Of a DNA stretch of 64,000 bases, positions 63,295 through 64,000 are shown piece by piece. The position numbers and the translations under genes were made by a program. The DNA comes from Vibrio panuliri (GTDB lineage: Bacteria > Pseudomonadota > Gammaproteobacteria > Enterobacterales > Vibrionaceae). Numbering within the stretch: the first letter of the stretch is position 1; every line of letters begins with the position of its first letter. The notes under the pieces were generated by a model. The model worked only from the letters and a program-made list of their open reading frames with translations, had not been told where the DNA came from and made no database searches. The stretch lies in assembly GCF_009938205.1 (NCBI RefSeq), contig NZ_AP019655.1, forward strand, positions 310,001 to 374,000. Reading direction: 5' to 3'.

Positions 63295-64000
63295 ATGTAT
63301 CGAGCTACACCGCTTTATCGAGCTGAGCAGGTCAAACAAGGGGAAGTCGTTGCCGCAAAAAATGCGGGAATCGAGATGTATCAACTGATGTGCTCAGCGG
63401 GTCAATGCGTCTTTGAACACTTGATCCAGCGGTATGGTAAACAGAGCAAGGTGCTAGTTTTGTGCGGTGGTGGCAACAATGGTGGTGACGGCTATGTTGT
63501 TGCTAAGCTTGCTTTGGAGAGAAAAATTGAGGTGGTTGTTAAGGCGTTGAAAGAGCCTTCGACACTGGTGGGAGATGCCAAGCAAGCTTATCTTGATTTT
63601 GTGCAAGCTGGTGGCAGTGTTATAGATTCAGATGTTGTGATAGAGCAGTTTGATGTGGTTGTGGATGCTCTGCTAGGTACCGGTTTGAATGGTGAAGTGC
63701 GAGGAGAGGTCGCCGAGCAGATCATGCAAGTGAATGCCTCACAGGTGCCAGTTCTCGCTATCGATATACCTTCAGGCTTGTGCAGCAATACAGGGCGTGC
63801 GCTTGGTCAAGCTATCAAAGCGACTGACACGGTCAGCTTTATTGGTATAAAACAAGGATTGGTTACAGGTCAAGCGCGGCGCTATAGCGGAACGCTTCAC
63901 TACGCAGGCTTGGGCGTTCAACTGGAGTTTGAGTCGCAGCAAGAGCCAAGTGCCTATTGGGATTCGCCTTTGTTGATTGAGCAATTGAAATCCCGAGATG
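63295..64000 (+). CDS. NAD(P)HX repair protein, N-terminal part (NnrE domain), cut by window end
   Basis: ATG at 63295 with AAGGAG before it; the frame stays open to base 64000, giving 235 residues so far. The YjeF N-terminal domain has the phosphate loop CGGGNNGGDGYVVAKLAL and the DALLGTGL and AIDIPSG motifs of NAD(P)HX epimerase. If the kinase-like C-terminal domain continues beyond the window, this is the bifunctional epimerase/dehydratase that repairs damaged NADH and NADPH. Its place here, away from tsaE, may mean a second copy. Confidence 0.88.
   Translation, partial: MYRATPLYRAEQVKQGEVVAAKNAGIEMYQLMCSAGQCVFEHLIQRYGKQSKVLVLCGGGNNGGDGYVVAKLALERKIEVVVKALKEPSTLVGDAKQAYLDFVQAGGSVIDSDVVIEQFDVVVDALLGTGLNGEVRGEVAEQIMQVNASQVPVLAIDIPSGLCSNTGRALGQAIKATDTVSFIGIKQGLVTGQARRYSGTLHYAGLGVQLEFESQQEPSAYWDSPLLIEQLKSRD

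Overview
The window looks like a piece of a Vibrio genome, most likely chromosome II. The reasons are a glycine-cleavage locus split around an XRE/cupin regulator, a VpsT/CsgD-type regulator, a LuxT-like TetR regulator, a NorR-hmp pair, a lysine riboswitch on an NhaC-type transporter, and several c-di-GMP genes. Species cannot be fixed from sequence alone. No rRNA, tRNA, CRISPR array, insertion sequence or prophage was seen.

Layout. 1-6680: end of a GFA-like gene, then a coupled operon of an ABC-type membrane domain, a periplasmic adaptor and an RND pump, followed by an AraC/GyrI regulator. 6819-8357: nucleotidyltransferase plus theta-like glutathione transferase. 8598-15633: glyA-gcvH-gcvP facing left and XRE regulator plus gcvT facing right, with three related TTTCC/GGAAA palindromes. 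16076-18692: VpsT-like regulator, TetR regulator, ToxR-type winged-helix membrane protein and a tiny Lar-like zinc-ribbon protein. 18802-24124: divergent nadE and a NadD-like gene, an exported protein, a GGDEF-EAL protein, a small unknown protein and a double thioredoxin-fold protein. 24294-31655: two EamA exporters, a MATE pump, a KefB system with its flavodoxin-like partner, a HAD phosphatase and a glutaredoxin-like protein.

31724-41075: norR and hmp with NorR boxes and a sigma-54 promoter, pyrC, a YcbX-like MOSC/ferredoxin protein, an EamA/AraC divergent pair, and an exported YwqK/MORN-repeat protein. 41324-48495: lysine-riboswitch-controlled NhaC transporter, an SgrR-like regulator with a short upstream ORF, a small outer-membrane barrel, and a four-base-overlapping pair of a BMP-family periplasmic binding protein and a membrane diguanylate cyclase. 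48700-54996: a zinc block (znuA divergent from znuC-znuB-zur over a perfect Zur-type palindrome, then a COG0523 GTPase, DUF1007 and a NicO metal exporter). 55183-64000: small basic protein, M14 peptidase, DsbA-like protein, AraC-like regulator, acyltransferase, an LRR-like exported protein, YfcZ/YiiS family protein, LuxT-like regulator, a receiver-CheC protein coupled to a PAS protein, and the start of an NAD(P)HX repair gene.

Across the window there are six copies of a short dispersed repeat (consensus near TATACCCAAGTGACTTCAAG), two of them with both ends inverted. They sit in leaders and gene ends, and one encodes the C-terminus of a TetR regulator. The strongest candidates for undescribed biology are the BMP-binding-protein/diguanylate-cyclase pair, the ABC membrane domain without an ATPase fused by overlap into an RND operon, the XRE operator set of the glycine locus, and the ToxR-like/Lar-like two-gene unit.
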